Below are positions 1 through 14,034 of a stretch of 64,000 nucleotides of DNA, piece after piece. The translations under genes were made by a program, and so were the position numbers. Where the stretch lies: NCBI RefSeq assembly GCF_018449475.1, contig NZ_JAHCQH010000004.1, positions 236,791-300,790 on the forward strand, given 5' to 3'. Position 1 is the stretch's first letter. The number at the start of each line of letters is the position of its first letter. This DNA comes from Ancylobacter radicis (GTDB lineage: Bacteria > Pseudomonadota > Alphaproteobacteria > Rhizobiales > Xanthobacteraceae). The notes under the pieces were generated by a model. That model did no database searches, was not told the DNA's origin, and worked only from the letters and a program-made list of their open reading frames with translations.

Positions 1-1
1 C

Positions 2-1366
2 GGCTTCGGGAAGCTCGCCAGCGTGCGCATTCCCGATGCCGATCTTGAGACGCTCCAGCGCAATATCGTGCTCTCCCACGCCGCGGGCGTCGGCGAGCCG
101 ATGCCGGTGCCGGTGGCGCGGCTGATGATGGCGCTGAAGCTGGCGAGCCTCGCTCAAGGAGCGTCCGGCATCCGCCCGGCGACCATCGAATTGCTGGAGG
201 CGATGCTGGCCAAGGGGCTGACGCCGGTCGTGCCGTGCCAGGGCTCGGTCGGTGCCTCCGGCGATCTCGCCCCGCTCGCCCATATGACGGCGACGATGAT
301 CGGGGTCGGCGAGGTGTTTGTCGGCAGCGCCCGCCTTGCCGCCGGCGAGGCGCTGGCGCAGGCGGGCCTCGCGCCGGTGACGCTCGGCCCCAAGGAAGGG
401 CTGGCGCTGCTCAACGGCACGCAATTCTCCACCGCCAATGCGCTGGCCGGCCTGTTCGGGGCCGAGAACCTCTACCGTTCGGCGCTGGTGACGGGGGCGC
501 TGTCGACAGATGCGGCGCGGGGCTCCGACGCCCCGTTCGATCCGCGCATCCATGCCCTGCGCAAGCATCGCGGGCAGATCGAGACGGCGGACGCGCTGCG
601 TGCGCTGATGGCGGGTTCGGCGATCCGGGCCTCGCATCTGGTGGGTGACGAGCGGGTGCAGGACCCCTATTGCCTGCGCTGCCAGCCGCAGGTGATGGGC
701 GCCTGCCTCGACCTGCTGCGTCAGGCGGCGACGACGCTGGAAACGGAAGCCAACGGTGTCTCCGACAATCCGCTGATCTTCCCGGAGGAGGGCGAGGCCC
801 TGTCGGGCGGCAATTTCCACGCCGAGCCGGTGGCCTTCGCTGCCGACATGATCGCGCTTGCCGTGTGCGAGATCGGCTCGCTCAGCGAGCGGCGTATTGC
901 CATGCTGGTCGATCCCGCTCTGTCGGGTATGCCGGCCTTCCTCACCCCGAAGCCGGGGCTGAATTCCGGCTTCATGATCCCGCAGGTGACGGCGGCGGCG
1001 CTGGTCTCCGAGAACAAGCAGCGGGCCTATCCGGCGAGCGTCGATTCGATTCCGACCTCGGCCAATCAGGAAGACCATGTGTCGATGGCCGCCCATGGCG
1101 CGCGCCGGCTGCTGGGGATGGTGGAGAACGCGGTCTGCGTGCTCGGCATCGAATTGCTGGCCGGCGCGCAGGGCTGCGATTTCCACGCACCGCTCGCCTC
1201 CTCGCCGGTGCTTGAACAGGTGCGGGCGCGGCTGCGGAGCGAGGTGCCGCATCTCGACGAGGACCGCCATTTCGCGCCCGACATGGATAAGGCCAACGCC
1301 CTCATCCGCTCCGGCGCCATCGCCGGCCTCGCGGCGGCGCTGCTGCCGAATGTGAGCGGGGCGTGA
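2..1366 (+). CDS. hutH: Histidine ammonia-lyase HutH (5' end outside window)
   Basis: Converts L-histidine to urocanate and ammonia in the cytoplasm, the first step of histidine degradation. The reading frame is already open at base 2 with the GFGKLAS stretch typical of the family, so roughly the first 55 residues lie upstream; the GTG at 23 is not the start. The Ala-Ser-Gly triad that cyclises into the MIO electrophile is at 254-262 inside [14 protein letters not shown]. The downstream aromatic-lyase core with SDNPLIF and GGNFH is intact to the stop. It precedes hutG and hutU on the same strand, as expected for a hut cluster, although a 376-bp repeat-bearing gap separates it from hutG. Confidence 0.97.
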   Translation, partial: GFGKLASVRIPDADLETLQRNIVLSHAAGVGEPMPVPVARLMMALKLASLAQGASGIRPATIELLEAMLAKGLTPVVPCQGSVGASGDLAPLAHMTATMIGVGEVFVGSARLAAGEALAQAGLAPVTLGPKEGLALLNGTQFSTANALAGLFGAENLYRSALVTGALSTDAARGSDAPFDPRIHALRKHRGQIETADALRALMAGSAIRASHLVGDERVQDPYCLRCQPQVMGACLDLLRQAATTLETEANGVSDNPLIFPEEGEALSGGNFHAEPVAFAADMIALAVCEIGSLSERRIAMLVDPALSGMPAFLTPKPGLNSGFMIPQVTAAALVSENKQRAYPASVDSIPTSANQEDHVSMAAHGARRLLGMVENAVCVLGIELLAGAQGCDFHAPLASSPVLEQVRARLRSEVPHLDEDRHFAPDMDKANALIRSGAIAGLAAALLPNVSGA

Positions 1367-1399
1367 GGGGGATGGCGCGCCAGTCCCTCGGCTTTCTTA

Positions 1400-1569
1400 C
1401 CTCTCCCCGTGGGGGAGAGGTCGGCGCGCAGCGCCGGGTGAGGGGCCATGCGCGCGTGGCCCCTCACCCTACCCCTCTCCCCGACGGGGAGAGGGAGCCG
1501 GTTGTGCCGGTGGGGATGTCTGACCTCTCCCCGTGGGGGAGAGATCGGCGCGTAGCGCCGGGTGAGGGG
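1400..1569. repeat. Interspersed GC-rich palindromic repeat, three pieces
   Basis: Two near-identical direct copies of about 45 bp (1400-1444 and 1524-1569) both read CTCTCCCCGTGGGGGAGAG followed by TCGGCGCG[C/T]AGCGCCGGGTGAGG. A related inverted piece with a CCCCTCTCCCC core lies between them at 1461-1496. Each can fold into a strong hairpin. This resembles the 'ctctcccc...ggtgagg' intergenic elements common in Rhizobiales. They fill part of the 376-bp hutH-hutG gap, where I see no gene. Confidence 0.75.
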
Positions 1570-1630
1570 GCCTTCCGGCCCAAGGCCGGGCATGACGTCG
1601 ATCGGCTGGAGCCGCGTTCATTCCCCCGCG

Positions 1631-1723
1631 TGCCCTCATGCCCGGGCTTGACCCGGGCATCCATGGTGGATGCCGCAGTTTGGGCGGTACGGCTGGATCC
1701 TCGGGTCAAACCCGAGGATGAGG
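1631..1723. repeat. Palindromic intergenic repeat (CCGGGCTTGACCCGG type)
   Basis: A GCCCGGGCTTGACCCGGGC palindrome (about 1639-1659), followed by an ATCCATGGTGGAT palindrome, is mirrored further on by ATCCTCGGGTCAAACCCGAGGAT (two arms, about 1697-1719). The same family recurs near the end of the window (63275-63640), showing that it is dispersed. It ends just before the hutG ribosome-binding site, so it would lie in the hutHG transcript if the genes are co-transcribed. Confidence 0.75.
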
Positions 1724-1742
1724 GAATTGAGGGGCCGTGCGC

Positions 1743-2570
1743 ATGACCGTCATGACTCATCCCCCCTTCCTCACCGTGCATCGCGGCACCGCCCCGCTGG
1801 TGATATCGCTGCCACATACCGGCACCGATATTCCGCCCGAGCTGGAAGCCGACCTCGTCTCGCCCTGGCTGGCGCGCAAGGACTGCGACTGGTGGATCGA
1901 GCAGCTCTATGATTTCGCCGCCGGGCTCGGCGCCAGCGTGGTGCGGACCGCGATATCCCGCACCGTGATCGACGTGAACCGCGATCCCTCCGGCGTCTCG
2001 CTCTATCCCGGCCAGGCGACGACCGAGCTGTGCCCGACCACGACCTTCGACGGCGAGCCGCTCTACAAGGAGGGGCGGACTCCCGATGTGGCCGCGCGGC
2101 GGGCGGCCTTTTTCGAGCCCTATCACGCGTCGCTGGCCGGCGAGATCGCGGCGGCGCGAGAGGTCCATGGCACGGTGGTGCTGTATGACTGCCACTCCAT
2201 CCGCTCGGTGATCCCCCGCCTGTTCGAGGGCACGCTGCCCGAACTCGATCTCGGCACCAATGCGGGCGCGAGCTGCGCGCCGGAGCTGGAGGCCGCCCTG
2301 GCGGCGCTCTGTCGGGGAACCGGACGTTCCTTCGTCAGCAATGGCCGCTTCAAGGGCGGTTACATCACCCGCCAGTACGGGCGCCCGGAGGCGGGCGTCC
2401 ATGCCGTGCAGATGGAACTCGCCTGCCGCGTCTATCTGGCCGAGGCGCTCGGCGCGGTCGGGCCGGACAATTGGCCGACGCCCTATGAGCCCGCCTATGC
2501 GGGCGCGTTGCGCGACAGCCTCATCACCCTGTTCAAGACCCTCATCGGCTTTGCCCGCGCCCGCGCCTGA
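1743..2570 (+). CDS. hutG: N-formylglutamate amidohydrolase HutG
   Basis: Hydrolyses N-formyl-L-glutamate to glutamate and formate, the last step of the five-step histidine route. The protein is about 275 residues, normal for the family. Visible family motifs are LPHTGTDIPPEL near the N terminus, DVNRDPSG, and DCHSIRS with metal-ligand Asp/His residues. ATG 1743 is preferred because GAGGGG lies 8 bases upstream; an in-frame GTG at 1737 and an ATG at 1752 are alternatives. It is followed 12 bases later by hutU, so the two are probably one transcript. Use of HutG implies the formiminoglutamate deiminase branch, but hutF and hutI are not in this window. Confidence 0.93.
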   Translation: MTVMTHPPFLTVHRGTAPLVISLPHTGTDIPPELEADLVSPWLARKDCDWWIEQLYDFAAGLGASVVRTAISRTVIDVNRDPSGVSLYPGQATTELCPTTTFDGEPLYKEGRTPDVAARRAAFFEPYHASLAGEIAAAREVHGTVVLYDCHSIRSVIPRLFEGTLPELDLGTNAGASCAPELEAALAALCRGTGRSFVSNGRFKGGYITRQYGRPEAGVHAVQMELACRVYLAEALGAVGPDNWPTPYEPAYAGALRDSLITLFKTLIGFARARA

Positions 2571-2582
2571 AGGAGCACGATC

Positions 2583-4250
<1,668 letters not shown>

Positions 4251-4356
4251 GGCGAGGGGCGGCGATGCTGGCCTGTCGAGAACAGGTCAAGAACATGAGC
4301 CTTGCCGCCCCCGCCGAATCGCCGGCATTCTGAGCCGTCACAGGCGGAGGCGGGGC

Positions 4357-4908
4357 ATGTCGATCATCGGCGGGCAGGCGGTGGGCCAGTTCGGCCTCGC
4401 CCTCATCGTGCAGGACGTCGGCGCCGCCGCGGATTTCTACCGCGACGTCTTCGGCGCGCAGGAGGTGGCGCGGCACTTCGCGCCCAACCCGCTCGATCTG
4501 CCGGGGCCGGAGCCGGTGGCGGCCGAGCTGCGGCTGTCCGGCATCCATCTCATGGTGACGCGGGAGAACCCGCGCTGGCGCGAGGCGCCGCGGCCGGACT
4601 GGCCGCGCTCGCCCCGCGCGGCGGGGGCGGCCTCGGCCTATAGCGTGATCTATGTCGCGGATGTCGCGGCGGTGTTCGCCCGCGCCTGCGCCGCCGGGGC
4701 GCAGCCGAGCCGGCCGGGCGATGCGCCGGAGGAGGGCTATTGGGGCGACCGGATGATCCAGATCCACGACCCGTTCGGCCATGTCTGGCGCCTTCTCGAA
4801 CGGATCGAGGAGGTGGAGGCGGCCGCCCTCGGCCCGCGTTTGGCTGCGCAGATCGCCGCCTATCGGCAGGCGCGCGACGCGCCGACGGCGCGGCCGGCTG
4901 AGGCGTGA
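4357..4908 (+). CDS. VOC-superfamily (glyoxalase/dioxygenase-like) protein
   Basis: A 183-residue protein with one vicinal-oxygen-chelate domain. The first half begins with the usual beta-strand/helix ALIVQDVGAAADFYRDVFGA, and the second ends in IHDPFGHVWRLLERIEEV, a pattern seen in PhnB/glyoxalase-like proteins. GGAGG lies 6 bases before the ATG. It follows hutU by 106 bases on the same strand and runs convergently into hutC (3-base gap). A role in histidine breakdown is possible from position alone, but neither substrate nor metal can be read from the sequence. Similar proteins act as lyases, dioxygenases or antibiotic-binding proteins. Confidence 0.8.
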   Translation: MSIIGGQAVGQFGLALIVQDVGAAADFYRDVFGAQEVARHFAPNPLDLPGPEPVAAELRLSGIHLMVTRENPRWREAPRPDWPRSPRAAGAASAYSVIYVADVAAVFARACAAGAQPSRPGDAPEEGYWGDRMIQIHDPFGHVWRLLERIEEVEAAALGPRLAAQIAAYRQARDAPTARPAEA

Positions 4909-4911
4909 CCC

Positions 4912-5682
4912 TCAGGGCGCGAACCTTGCCACCAGATCGTAGACGTCGCCGCGAAACAGCTGGCGCACATAGGTGACAGTGTCGCCCGCGCGCCAGGTGC
5001 GCCGCTCCAGGCTCAGGCAGGCCGCGCCCTTGGCGAGGCCCAGCGCCTCCGCTTCGCGCGCGCTGGCGCCGACCGCGCTGATGCGATGCTCCGCCTCGGT
5101 CCACGGCACATGACGCAGCAGCCACGAGCCCGGCGGGGTCGCCGCGAAGTCGGCATCAGCCGCCTCGGGAACGGCGGCGAGGCTGATGAGCCGCGCCTCC
5201 AGCGCCAGCGGGCGGCCATTGGCGAGGTGCAGGCAGGACAGGTCCAGCACCTCCTGCCCATCCAGCCCCGGCGGTTCGGCCGCCTCGGCGGTGCGGCGCT
5301 TCCGGCTGATGAGCCGGTAGCCATAGGTCTCGCCGCGGGCGGCGATCTCGGCGGGAATGTCGGGGATACGCAGCACGGCGGAGTGAATGCGCGGCTGGGC
5401 GACGAAGGAGCCGGCCCGCCGGCGCCGCTCCACCAGACCCGCCGCCACCAGCCCGGCGATGACCTTGTTGACGGTCATTCGCGCGCAGCCATACTGCGCC
5501 ATCAGCTCGTGCTCGAAAGGGATGCGGTGGCCCGGCGGCCAGGCGCCGGACAGGATTTTGCCTTCGAGATCGGCGCGGATGCGCTGGCCGAGTGGCTGGG
5601 GCGCCGGCAGGCTCGTCGAAGAATCGGCGGAGGGGGCGCCGCTTGCGCCATCACCGCCTCGCGTGGGTCTCATCTCGCCCAT
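4912..5682 (-). CDS. hutC: GntR-family histidine utilisation repressor HutC
   Basis: A 256-residue transcriptional repressor of the HutC/FarR subfamily. Residues about 31-95 form the winged-helix GntR DNA-binding domain (GQRIRADLEGKILSG through GLVERRRRAGSFVAQ). The rest is a UTRA effector domain, which in this family senses urocanate. Start 5682 is chosen for AGGA 6 bases upstream; ATGs at 5709 and 5673 are alternatives. It converges on the VOC gene and diverges from recA. A near-palindrome of the HutC type lies about 55 bases upstream of the start, suggesting autoregulation. Confidence 0.9.
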   Translation of the reverse strand: MGEMRPTRGGDGASGAPSADSSTSLPAPQPLGQRIRADLEGKILSGAWPPGHRIPFEHELMAQYGCARMTVNKVIAGLVAAGLVERRRRAGSFVAQPRIHSAVLRIPDIPAEIAARGETYGYRLISRKRRTAEAAEPPGLDGQEVLDLSCLHLANGRPLALEARLISLAAVPEAADADFAATPPGSWLLRHVPWTEAEHRISAVGASAREAEALGLAKGAACLSLERRTWRAGDTVTYVRQLFRGDVYDLVARFAP

Positions 5683-5737
5683 CTTCCGTCCTGCGTGCCC
5701 CACCCTCATTGCCGGCAGTTTAGCCGGCTCGGAGGTT

Positions 5738-5749
5738 ATGTATAGACAT
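5738..5749. promoter_or_regulatory. Candidate HutC operator
   Basis: ATGT-ATAG-ACAT is an inverted repeat with 4-bp arms around a 4-bp centre. It resembles the TGTATANACA-like sites bound by HutC in Proteobacteria. It lies in the hutC-recA intergenic region, 56 bases upstream of the hutC start codon and 73 bases upstream of the recA LexA box, so autoregulation of hutC is the simplest reading. Confidence 0.6.
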
Positions 5750-5821
5750 TCCCGTCCCGCCGGACGCGATGTTGAGGCCGGGTCGGCGGCTCGCCCTTTA
5801 AAAGATGCCTGCGCGCGATGA

Positions 5822-5836
5822 GAACATATTGCGAAC
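5822..5836. promoter_or_regulatory. LexA (SOS) box upstream of recA
   Basis: The sequence is GAAC-N7-GAAC (GAACATATTGCGAAC), an exact match to the alphaproteobacterial direct-repeat SOS box. It sits 69 bases upstream of the recA start codon. A further GAAC follows at 5840-5843 but does not keep the 7-base spacing. Confidence 0.85.
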
Positions 5837-5904
5837 GGAGAACAAAACGGATACACACAAGGAAACAGCACCCGTCCCCCTTGCGTGCAACCCGGAGCCC
5901 GGCA

Positions 5905-6993
<1,089 letters not shown>

Positions 6994-7320
6994 GCCGTCG
7001 CGCCTTGAACCTCAGTTCGCGCTGATCGCGCTGCTCCGCCGGTGACGCGCCGGCGGGGCGTGTGCCCCGCGGCCGAGTCGGCACGCCACGCTTCGTGCCA
7101 CCAAGTCTCGTGCACAAGCCGCGTGCCGCCGCCTCGTGCCCAGCCCTGCGCGCCAGGCGCGCGCTACGCCTGTGCGCCACGCCCTGTAACCATCCGGGAC
7201 ATTGCCCGAGTGGCCTTTCTGGACAAGGCGAGGGGGCGCCGTTAGAACCGTCTCGCGCCGCTGGGCGCGGGCCGGATGCGGATCAGCGCCGGCTGCCTTC
7301 TCCTTCTTCGGACTGGTTTC
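6994..7320 (+). other. recA-alaS intergenic region with GC hairpins
   Basis: No gene is seen in these 327 bases. Two perfect 7-bp hairpins overlap: CCGCCGG/CCGGCGG (7036-7042 with 7050-7056) and GCGGGGC/GCCCCGC (7053-7059 with 7064-7070). They share 7053-7056, so only one can form at a time. Neither is followed by a T run, so a standard recA terminator is not evident. Further downstream are GGCACG...CGTGCC and GCGCGCC...GCGCGC inverted repeats. No T-box features are visible before alaS. Confidence 0.5.
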
Positions 7321-9972
<2,652 letters not shown>

Positions 9973-10849
9973 GGCTGGCTTCACGCGGCAATGTTGCCCG
10001 GATACGTCCCGGCGGCGAAGGCGAGAGCCTGCGCGCCCGTGGTGGGTGCTCTGTGCTGTCGCGTCTGGGCAGGTGCGCTCCGGTGGGCGCGACGGCTCGG
10101 GATGCCGGTCGCGTGCCCGTTGGCGCGAGGCTCGGGATGTGGCGGCGACGACGGCTTCGCGCCGGCAAGGCGCGAGGCGTTTCGCAAGGTTGGCCGAGGG
10201 CGCGTCCCGTGGGATGCGCCGGTTGCGCGCGCTTCCGGGCGCGACGTCCATAGGTCGGCGTTGCGGCGAACAGGCGTGGCTCTGCCTGGCTGTGTGAATG
10301 GCCAGCCTTTCCGATCCTGTGCCGTGCGGCTCGGGGGAGCCGCCTCCGGCCGGCAAGGGCGGCGGCGGCCGGGCCGACATGGCTCAGGCCGGCGGCCCCG
10401 ACGGGACGCGGGCCGGCGAGGCGCTCGCCGCCATCGAGGCGGCGCTGGCCGGCTGAGGCGCGCCTCACGCGGCAGGCCGCCCGGACACGTCGGGGGGCCG
10501 CAGGTGACAGTCTGCGTGCCGGTGTGGTGGGTGCGCTGTGCTGTCGTGTCTATGCAAGTGCGCTCCGGTGGGCGCGAGGGTTCGGGATGCCGGTCGTGCG
10601 CCTATTCGCGCGAGGCTCGGGATGTGGCGGCGACGATGCGGCTTCGGGCCGGCGAGGCCCGGGGCGCTGCGCAAGGTTAGCCGAGAGGCTCCCCGTGGGA
10701 TGCGCCGGTTGCGCGCGCTTCCGGGCGCGACGTCCATAGGCCGGCGTTGTGGCGACCAGCCGTGGCTCTGCCCGGCAGGCCCGTCTGCGGGTAGTTGCCT
10801 TGCCGATTCTGTGCCGTGCGGTTCGGGGGAGCCGTCCCCGGCCGGTAGG

Positions 10850-11130
10850 ATATTCGGCTCATGTCGCAGCGACGAGGCTTGGCGGCGACCATGCGAGGCT
10901 CTACCCGGCCGTGCCGGCTGCGTTAAGGGCCGTCCTTGCTGATTCTGTGGGGCGCCGCTATTGGCGGGCGCTTTCGTGGGGCGTCTTCGGCTAATGTCGT
11001 GGCGGGAAGGCGCCGCGCGGCGAAGTTCTGTGCGGGGGTACGATGATAATGGGCCGCGTGCTCACCCTGGGGGGCGCGGCATGGGTGCGGGTGGCCCGGC
11101 GCGGCCAAGCGCGGGCGTGAGGAGGCCGGA
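10850..11130. other. Non-coding region before the K+ channel gene
   Basis: Apart from the degenerate third repeat fragment (10884-10949) I see no gene. GATAAT at 11045-11050 could be a -10 element for the channel gene, but no good -35 element is seen 17 bases before it. The channel's own ribosome-binding site GGAGG is at 11121-11125. Confidence 0.4.
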
Positions 11131-12381
11131 ATGACGGCCCGGAAGAAAGCCGATGGCGGATCGGCGCCCTGGCGGCTCGCGCAGCGGCGGCGCTGCTACG
11201 AGATTCTCGAGCGCGATTCCGCCCATGATCGGCTCGCCGAGCGGGTCAATATCGCCCTCATCGTGCTCATCGTGGCCAATGTCGTCGTCGCCGTGCTGGA
11301 GACGGTGCCGAGCCTGCTGCTGCGCGACATGGTGTTCTTCCGCACGTTCGAAATTCTCTCGCTGGCGGTGTTCGCGCTCGAATATCTGCTGCGGCTATGG
11401 GCGGCGCCGGAGGATCCGCGCTATCGCGGCATGTCGGCGACACGGGCGCGGCTGCGCCATGCGGTGACGCCGGCGGCGATCATCGACCTCATCGCCTGGC
11501 TGCCCTTCCTGCTCTCGATGGTGGCCCATGTCGAACTGCGCACGCTGGCGATCTTCCGGCTGCTGCGCTTCGTCAAGCTGGCGCGCTACTCGCCGGGCAT
11601 GCAGTCGCTGTTCGAGGTGCTGCACCGCGAGCGCCAGTCGCTGATCGCCTGTTTCTGGCTGCTGGCCGCTTCCGTGCTGATCTCGGCCTCGGCCATGTAT
11701 GTCGCCGAGGGGAGCGTGCAGCCGGAGCATTTCGGCTCCATCCCCGCCGCCATGTGGTGGGCAATGACCACGGTGACGACGGTCGGCTATGGCGATACCT
11801 ACCCGATGACGTCGGTGGGCAAGGTGATCGCCAGCCTGACCATGATCACCGGCATCGTGATGATCGCGCTGCCGGTCGGCATCATCGCCACCGCCTTTGT
11901 CGACGTGATCAAGCGGCGCGATTTCGTCATCACCTGGGGCATGGTGGCGCGCGTGCCGCTGTTCGCCGATCTCGATGCCGCCGGGATCGGCGAGATCCAC
12001 AAGGCGCTTTCCGCCCATACCGCCCAGCCCGGCGAAATCATCGTGCGGCGGGGCGAGACGGCGCGCTCCATGTATTTCATCGCCTCGGGCGAGGTTCTGC
12101 TGGAATTCGCCGAAGAGACCGTGGTGCTGACCGAGGGGCAGTTCTTCGGCGAGATGGCGCTGGTGCGCTCGGCCAAGCGGGCGGCAACGGCGCGGGCGCG
12201 TTCGCGCTCCATGCTGCTGATGCTGGATGCCGGCGACCTCGCGGAGATCGTGCATCGCCACCCGGAAGTCGGTGCGCGTATCGCGGCGATGGCCAAGGAC
12301 GTGGCCGGGCCGCATGCCCTGCACCGCAGCACGGACATTGCCAGCGGGGAAATCGACGCGTCGGAAACCGGGGCGGGCTGA
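11131..12381 (+). CDS. Cyclic-nucleotide-gated, voltage-sensor-type K+ channel
   Basis: A 416-residue inner-membrane ion channel. It has six predicted membrane segments. S4 contains basic residues in FRLLRFVKLARY, and the pore selectivity filter TVGYGD is at residues 217-222. The C-terminal quarter is a cyclic-nucleotide-binding domain (about residues 300-385). Its phosphate-binding cassette reads FFGEMALVRSAKRAATARA, retaining the Gly-Glu and Arg residues that contact cAMP. The arrangement matches the MlotiK1 type of bacterial CNG channel, though this protein is somewhat longer. GGAGG lies 5 bases before the ATG. It converges on icd across a tandem hairpin array. Confidence 0.9.
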   Translation: MTARKKADGGSAPWRLAQRRRCYEILERDSAHDRLAERVNIALIVLIVANVVVAVLETVPSLLLRDMVFFRTFEILSLAVFALEYLLRLWAAPEDPRYRGMSATRARLRHAVTPAAIIDLIAWLPFLLSMVAHVELRTLAIFRLLRFVKLARYSPGMQSLFEVLHRERQSLIACFWLLAASVLISASAMYVAEGSVQPEHFGSIPAAMWWAMTTVTTVGYGDTYPMTSVGKVIASLTMITGIVMIALPVGIIATAFVDVIKRRDFVITWGMVARVPLFADLDAAGIGEIHKALSAHTAQPGEIIVRRGETARSMYFIASGEVLLEFAEETVVLTEGQFFGEMALVRSAKRAATARARSRSMLLMLDAGDLAEIVHRHPEVGARIAAMAKDVAGPHALHRSTDIASGEIDASETGAG

Positions 12382-12390
12382 ACACGGGCC

Positions 12391-12543
12391 GCGCCGAAGC
12401 CCGGCCAGACCGGGGCACGGCAGGTTGCGCCAAGGATAGTCCAGACCGGGGCGCGGCAGGCCGCGCCGAAGGGGAGTCCAGATCGGGGCGCGGTGAGCCG
12501 CGCCGACGAGTAGTCCAATCCGGGACGCGGCGAGCCGCGTCCC
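12391..12543. repeat. Array of four 36-37 bp hairpin repeats
   Basis: Units begin at 12391, 12427, 12463 and 12500, each GCGCC(G/A)A...CC(A)GA(C/T)CGGGG(C/A)(G)CGG..GCC-like. Three have the arrangement GGCGCGG-4 nt-CCGCGCC across the unit junctions. The last forms the longest stem, GGGACGCGG-CGAG-CCGCGTCCC (12522-12543), extendable to 11 bp. The array lies between convergent genes (K+ channel and icd) and could act as a bidirectional transcription end, although no T run is present. Confidence 0.75.
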
Positions 12544-12553
12544 GGGGGAGAGA

Positions 12554-13765
12554 TCAGGCCAGCGCCTTGGCCAGGTTCTCGGAGATCTTGTCGAGGAAGC
12601 CGGTGGTGGAGAGCCACTTCTGGTCGGCACCGACCAGCAGGGCGAGATCCTTGGTCATGTAGCCGCTCTCGACCGTGTCGACGCACACCTTTTCCAGCGT
12701 GGCGCAGAAGGTGGCGAGTTCGGCATTGTTGTCGAGCTTGGCGCGGTGCGCGAGGCCGCGGGTCCAGGCGAAGATCGAGGCGATGGAGTTGGTCGAGGTC
12801 TCCTTGCCCTTCTGGTGCTCGCGATAGTGGCGGGTGACGGTGCCGTGCGCGGCTTCGGCCTCGACGGTCTTGCCATCCGGCGTCATCAGCACCGAGGTCA
12901 TCAGGCCGAGCGAGCCGAAGCCCTGCGCCACGATGTCCGACTGCACGTCGCCATCATAGTTCTTGCAGGCCCAGACATAGCCGCCGGACCATTTGAGCGC
13001 CGAGGCGACCATGTCGTCGATCAGGCGGTGCTCGTACCAGATCTTGTGCTTCTCGAACTCGGCCTTGAACTCGGCCTCGTAGATCTGCTGGAAGATTTCT
13101 TTGAAGCGGCCGTCATACTGCTTCAGGATGGTGTCCTTGGTGGACAGGTACACCGGGTATTTGCGCATCAGGCCGTAATTCAGCGAGGCGCGGGCGAATT
13201 CGGTGATGGATTCGTCGATGTTGTACATCGCCATGGCGACGCCGGAATCCGGGTACTTGTAGACCTCGTGCTCGATCACCGCGCCGTCGTCGCCGACGAA
13301 CTTGATGGTCAGCGTGCCGGGGCCGGGCACCTTGAAGTCGGTCGCGCGGTACTGGTCGCCGAAGGCGTGGCGGCCGACGATGATCGGCTGGGTCCAGCCC
13401 GGCACGAGGCGCGGCACGTTCTTGCAGATGATCGGCTCGCGGAAGATCACGCCGCCGAGGATGTTGCGGATCGTGCCATTGGGCGAACGCCACATCTTCT
13501 TGAGGTTGAATTCCGTCATGCGCCCCGCATCCGGGGTGATGGTGGCGCACTTCACGCCCACACCGACGCGCTTGATCGCCTCGGCCGCGTCGATCGTGAC
13601 CTGATCCTCGGTGGCATCGCGGTTCTCGACGCCGAGGTCGTAATATTCCAGGTCGATGTCGAGATAGGGGTGGATCAGCTTGTCCTTGATGTACTGCCAG
13701 ATGATGCGGGTCATCTCGTCGCCATCGAGTTCGACGACCGGATTCTCGACCTTGATCTTCGCCAT
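12554..13765 (-). CDS. icd: NADP-dependent isocitrate dehydrogenase
   Basis: Oxidatively decarboxylates isocitrate to 2-oxoglutarate with NADP+ in the TCA cycle. At 403 residues it belongs to the eukaryote-like type II group found in Alphaproteobacteria. Conserved segments include [11 protein letters not shown] at the N terminus, [11 protein letters not shown] at the substrate site, [21 protein letters not shown] with the metal-binding Asp residues, and [10 protein letters not shown], whose Arg-His pair is associated with NADP use. AGGA lies about 6 bases upstream of the ATG. The gene stands alone and converges on the K+ channel gene. Confidence 0.97.
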   Translation of the reverse strand: MAKIKVENPVVELDGDEMTRIIWQYIKDKLIHPYLDIDLEYYDLGVENRDATEDQVTIDAAEAIKRVGVGVKCATITPDAGRMTEFNLKKMWRSPNGTIRNILGGVIFREPIICKNVPRLVPGWTQPIIVGRHAFGDQYRATDFKVPGPGTLTIKFVGDDGAVIEHEVYKYPDSGVAMAMYNIDESITEFARASLNYGLMRKYPVYLSTKDTILKQYDGRFKEIFQQIYEAEFKAEFEKHKIWYEHRLIDDMVASALKWSGGYVWACKNYDGDVQSDIVAQGFGSLGLMTSVLMTPDGKTVEAEAAHGTVTRHYREHQKGKETSTNSIASIFAWTRGLAHRAKLDNNAELATFCATLEKVCVDTVESGYMTKDLALLVGADQKWLSTTGFLDKISENLAKALA

Positions 13766-14034
13766 GGGTTCCTACCTCGCACGGATGCCGCTTCGTAATG
13801 GGGCCTCGGCATCGGTCCGCGCAGCCGACACCGGTGAAGGCGTGATACCGCGCCGCAGCGGCAAGCGAAAGCTCGCCGCGGCACGACTTTGGCGGTAATT
13901 CGCGGCAACGCCGCATCTGCGGGGCGGCCAGGGCGGCGAGGGGAGATTTCCCGCCGGCGGGAAATGCTCTAGGAGGGCATCATGACCATGCCCTTCCTCC
14001 TTTCCGTTTCGTCCGCCCAGTGCGGGGCCGCCCG

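Noticed and set aside
6994..7320. T-box or other riboswitch before alaS
   Set aside because: No T-box bulge or antiterminator sequence is visible and T-boxes are essentially absent from Alphaproteobacteria.
10351..10456. Second alaS C-terminal tail as a separate small gene
   Set aside because: No upstream open frame or start codon in the alaS frame; it is a duplicated fragment.
12391..12543. CRISPR array
   Set aside because: Units are directly adjacent without unique spacers and form GC hairpins; no cas gene is present.
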